A stretch of 7,076 nucleotides of DNA, taken from the NCBI GenBank assembly GCA_029880105.1, contig JAOUPA010000098.1, positions 1 through 7,076 of the forward strand, given 5' to 3'. The notes under the pieces are model-generated. The model saw only the letters and a program-made list of their open reading frames with translations. It was not told where the DNA came from and made no database searches. Source of the DNA: Gammaproteobacteria bacterium. GTDB lineage: Bacteria > Pseudomonadota > Gammaproteobacteria > SZUA-229. The position numbers and the translations under genes were made by a program. This document shows, piece after piece, positions 5,909 to 7,076 of the stretch. Each line of letters starts with the position of its first letter. The first letter of the stretch is position 1.

Positions 5909-6197
5909 CCTGATGCTCATTTCAGGGCATGTACTGGCAACTGAGGTAACCCCATCACGCCAGAGCGAGCTCATCCACCTGCTGAAACAGGACTGTGGCT
6001 CCTGCCATGGCATGACCCTCAAGGGTGGACTCGGCCCTGCTCTGCTTCCAGCACAACTTGAGGGTAAATCAACCAATTATCTGGTCACGACCATTCTCGA
6101 GGGCCATCCTGAGACAGCGATGCCAGGATGGAAAACCATGCTGTCTGACGATGATGCATTATGGCTGGCCAATCAAATCAAACAGGGTATTCAATAA
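5880..6197 (+). CDS. nirC: NirC, small periplasmic cytochrome c (c55x type)
   Basis: Predicted 105-residue monoheme cytochrome c. Residues 1-20 (MIKILLHTVSLMLISGHVLA) are a signal peptide with probable cleavage after VLA. CGSCH (C39, C42, H43) binds heme and M81 in AMPGW is the likely second ligand; GGLGPAL (49-55) is the usual loop after the heme site. In nir clusters such proteins are called NirC and are proposed to carry electrons in heme d1 maturation, or to NirS. The ATG at 5880 lies inside nirE in another frame, giving a 29-base overlap, and AGAAG lies about 9 bases upstream. Its TAA stop shares its last A with the nirF ATG. Translational coupling on both sides is likely. NirM, the alternative name, is less likely because of the nirF partner and the length. 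Confidence 0.87.
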   Translation: MIKILLHTVSLMLISGHVLATEVTPSRQSELIHLLKQDCGSCHGMTLKGGLGPALLPAQLEGKSTNYLVTTILEGHPETAMPGWKTMLSDDDALWLANQIKQGIQ

Positions 6198-7076
6198 TGA
6201 TTCGCGCTGGACTCTTTGCGCTAGTACTCAGCATACTCACCACAACGCCCACCCTGGCGACTGAGCTACGCGGCACGGGAGACCTTGGTCTGGTAATCGA
6301 ACGCGCCAGTGGCAGCATCCAGATCATCGAAACAACCAACAATACCAGCCTGGCTCGGGTTGAAGGCCTGGGTGATCTTTCACACGCCTCCGCCGTATAT
6401 TCTCGCGATGAGCGCTATGCCTATATTTTTGGTCGTGATGGTGGCCTGACCAAGGTTGACATGCTTTTGCATAAAATCGTCAAACGAACATTGCAGGCAG
6501 GTAACAGTATCGGCGGTGCCATCTCACAGGATGGTCGTCTGGTCGCGGTTTCCAACTATGAGCCTGGTGGCGTAAAAATATTTGATGCAAACACGCTTGA
6601 CCTGGTTGCCAATATCCCCGCCATTTACGGTGATACCGACCAGACCTCCAAAGTTATCGGCCTGGTCGATGCCCCCGGCCAGAAATTTGTATTCAGCCTG
6701 TGGGATGCCGATGAGATCTGGGTGGCTGATATGTCGCAGCCCCAAAAACCCGCCATTCAGAAATTTCAAAACATCGGCCGTAACCCCTATGACGCACTGA
6801 TTTCGCCCAATGGTCGCTATTATATTGCCGGCCTGTTTGGTGAGGATGGCATGGCTCTGCTCGATCTGTGGAATCTTGATGCCGGTGTAAAACGTATACT
6901 CGACCACTACGGCAAAGGCGAACAGAAACTACCCGTGTATAAAATGCCACACCTCGAAGGCTGGGCAATAGCAGGCCAGTATGCTTTTGTACCCGCTGTC
7001 GGACGTCACGAAGTACTGGTTATCGACACCCAGTCCTGGACCGAGGCTGGTCGCATTAAAGTACATGGTCAACCGA
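6197..7076 (+). CDS. nirF: NirF, heme d1 biosynthesis protein (3' partial)
   Basis: Periplasmic d1-propeller protein needed for heme d1 formation, thought to bind a late precursor and act before NirN (family knowledge). The start is ATG at 6197, in TAATG with the nirC stop. 293 residues are visible, about three quarters of the usual length near 390, and the frame is open at the window end. Residues 1-22 form a Sec signal peptide (cleavage likely after TLA). There is no lipobox cysteine, unlike the lipoprotein form described in Pseudomonas. Propeller motifs include GDLGLVIERASGSIQIIE (28-45), LSHASAVYSRDERYAYIFGRDG with probable heme-contact H63, and MPHLEGWAIAG with H252, which aligns with H261 of the NirN part and the LHDGG histidine of NirS. 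There is no cytochrome c domain, which distinguishes it from NirN and NirS. It continues the nirE-nirC unit. Confidence 0.93.
   Translation, partial: MIRAGLFALVLSILTTTPTLATELRGTGDLGLVIERASGSIQIIETTNNTSLARVEGLGDLSHASAVYSRDERYAYIFGRDGGLTKVDMLLHKIVKRTLQAGNSIGGAISQDGRLVAVSNYEPGGVKIFDANTLDLVANIPAIYGDTDQTSKVIGLVDAPGQKFVFSLWDADEIWVADMSQPQKPAIQKFQNIGRNPYDALISPNGRYYIAGLFGEDGMALLDLWNLDAGVKRILDHYGKGEQKLPVYKMPHLEGWAIAGQYAFVPAVGRHEVLVIDTQSWTEAGRIKVHGQP

Noticed and set aside
6524..6907. Minus-strand open frame of 127 codons opposite nirF
   Set aside because: Shadow of the nirF propeller repeats.

Overview
The window is part of a denitrification (nir) locus from a nitrite-respiring proteobacterium. It encodes cytochrome cd1 nitrite reductase (NirS) and part of the pathway that makes its heme d1 cofactor. 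Moderate base composition in the genes, AT-rich intergenic DNA, FNR/DNR-type operator boxes and the close similarity of NirS to the pseudomonad type (compared from memory) suggest a denitrifying or sulfur-oxidizing gammaproteobacterium. The species cannot be read from the sequence.

Layout, left to right. (1) 1-1271, plus strand: the 3' part of nirN, which carries the heme d1 propeller; its N-terminal cytochrome c part lies upstream of the window. (2) 1332-1646, plus strand: a small three-helix membrane protein with no recognised family, probably cotranscribed with nirN. (3) A compact bidirectional terminator around 1682-1715 separates this pair from a convergent minus-strand pair. (4) 1708-2070 (small exported four-cysteine protein) and 2100-2666 (membrane-anchored bacteriohemerythrin) form that pair, driven by a good sigma70-type promoter at 2690-2718. 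(5) An AT-rich divergent control region, 2667-3103, holds an FNR/DNR box, a CRP-like palindrome and the strong nirS ribosome binding site. (6) 3104-4828: complete nirS, followed by a strong hairpin. (7) A second control region, 4829-5113, contains a nearly identical FNR/DNR box and a 9-bp direct repeat at a 20-bp period. (8) 5114 to the window end: nirE, nirC and nirF, with overlapping reading frames; nirF runs off the end.

How the parts work together. NirE makes precorrin-2, the entry point to heme d1. NirF and NirN act late in heme d1 formation. NirC is a small periplasmic cytochrome c of the same clusters. NirS reduces nitrite to nitric oxide. The paired boxes imply that nirS and nirEC(F...) form two transcription units under one oxygen/NO-responsive FNR-family regulator. 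The least explained part is the interposed unit of hemerythrin plus cysteine protein, together with the small membrane protein behind nirN. These may form an oxygen- or NO-handling accessory module, but that role is inference from gene position and the diiron fold only.
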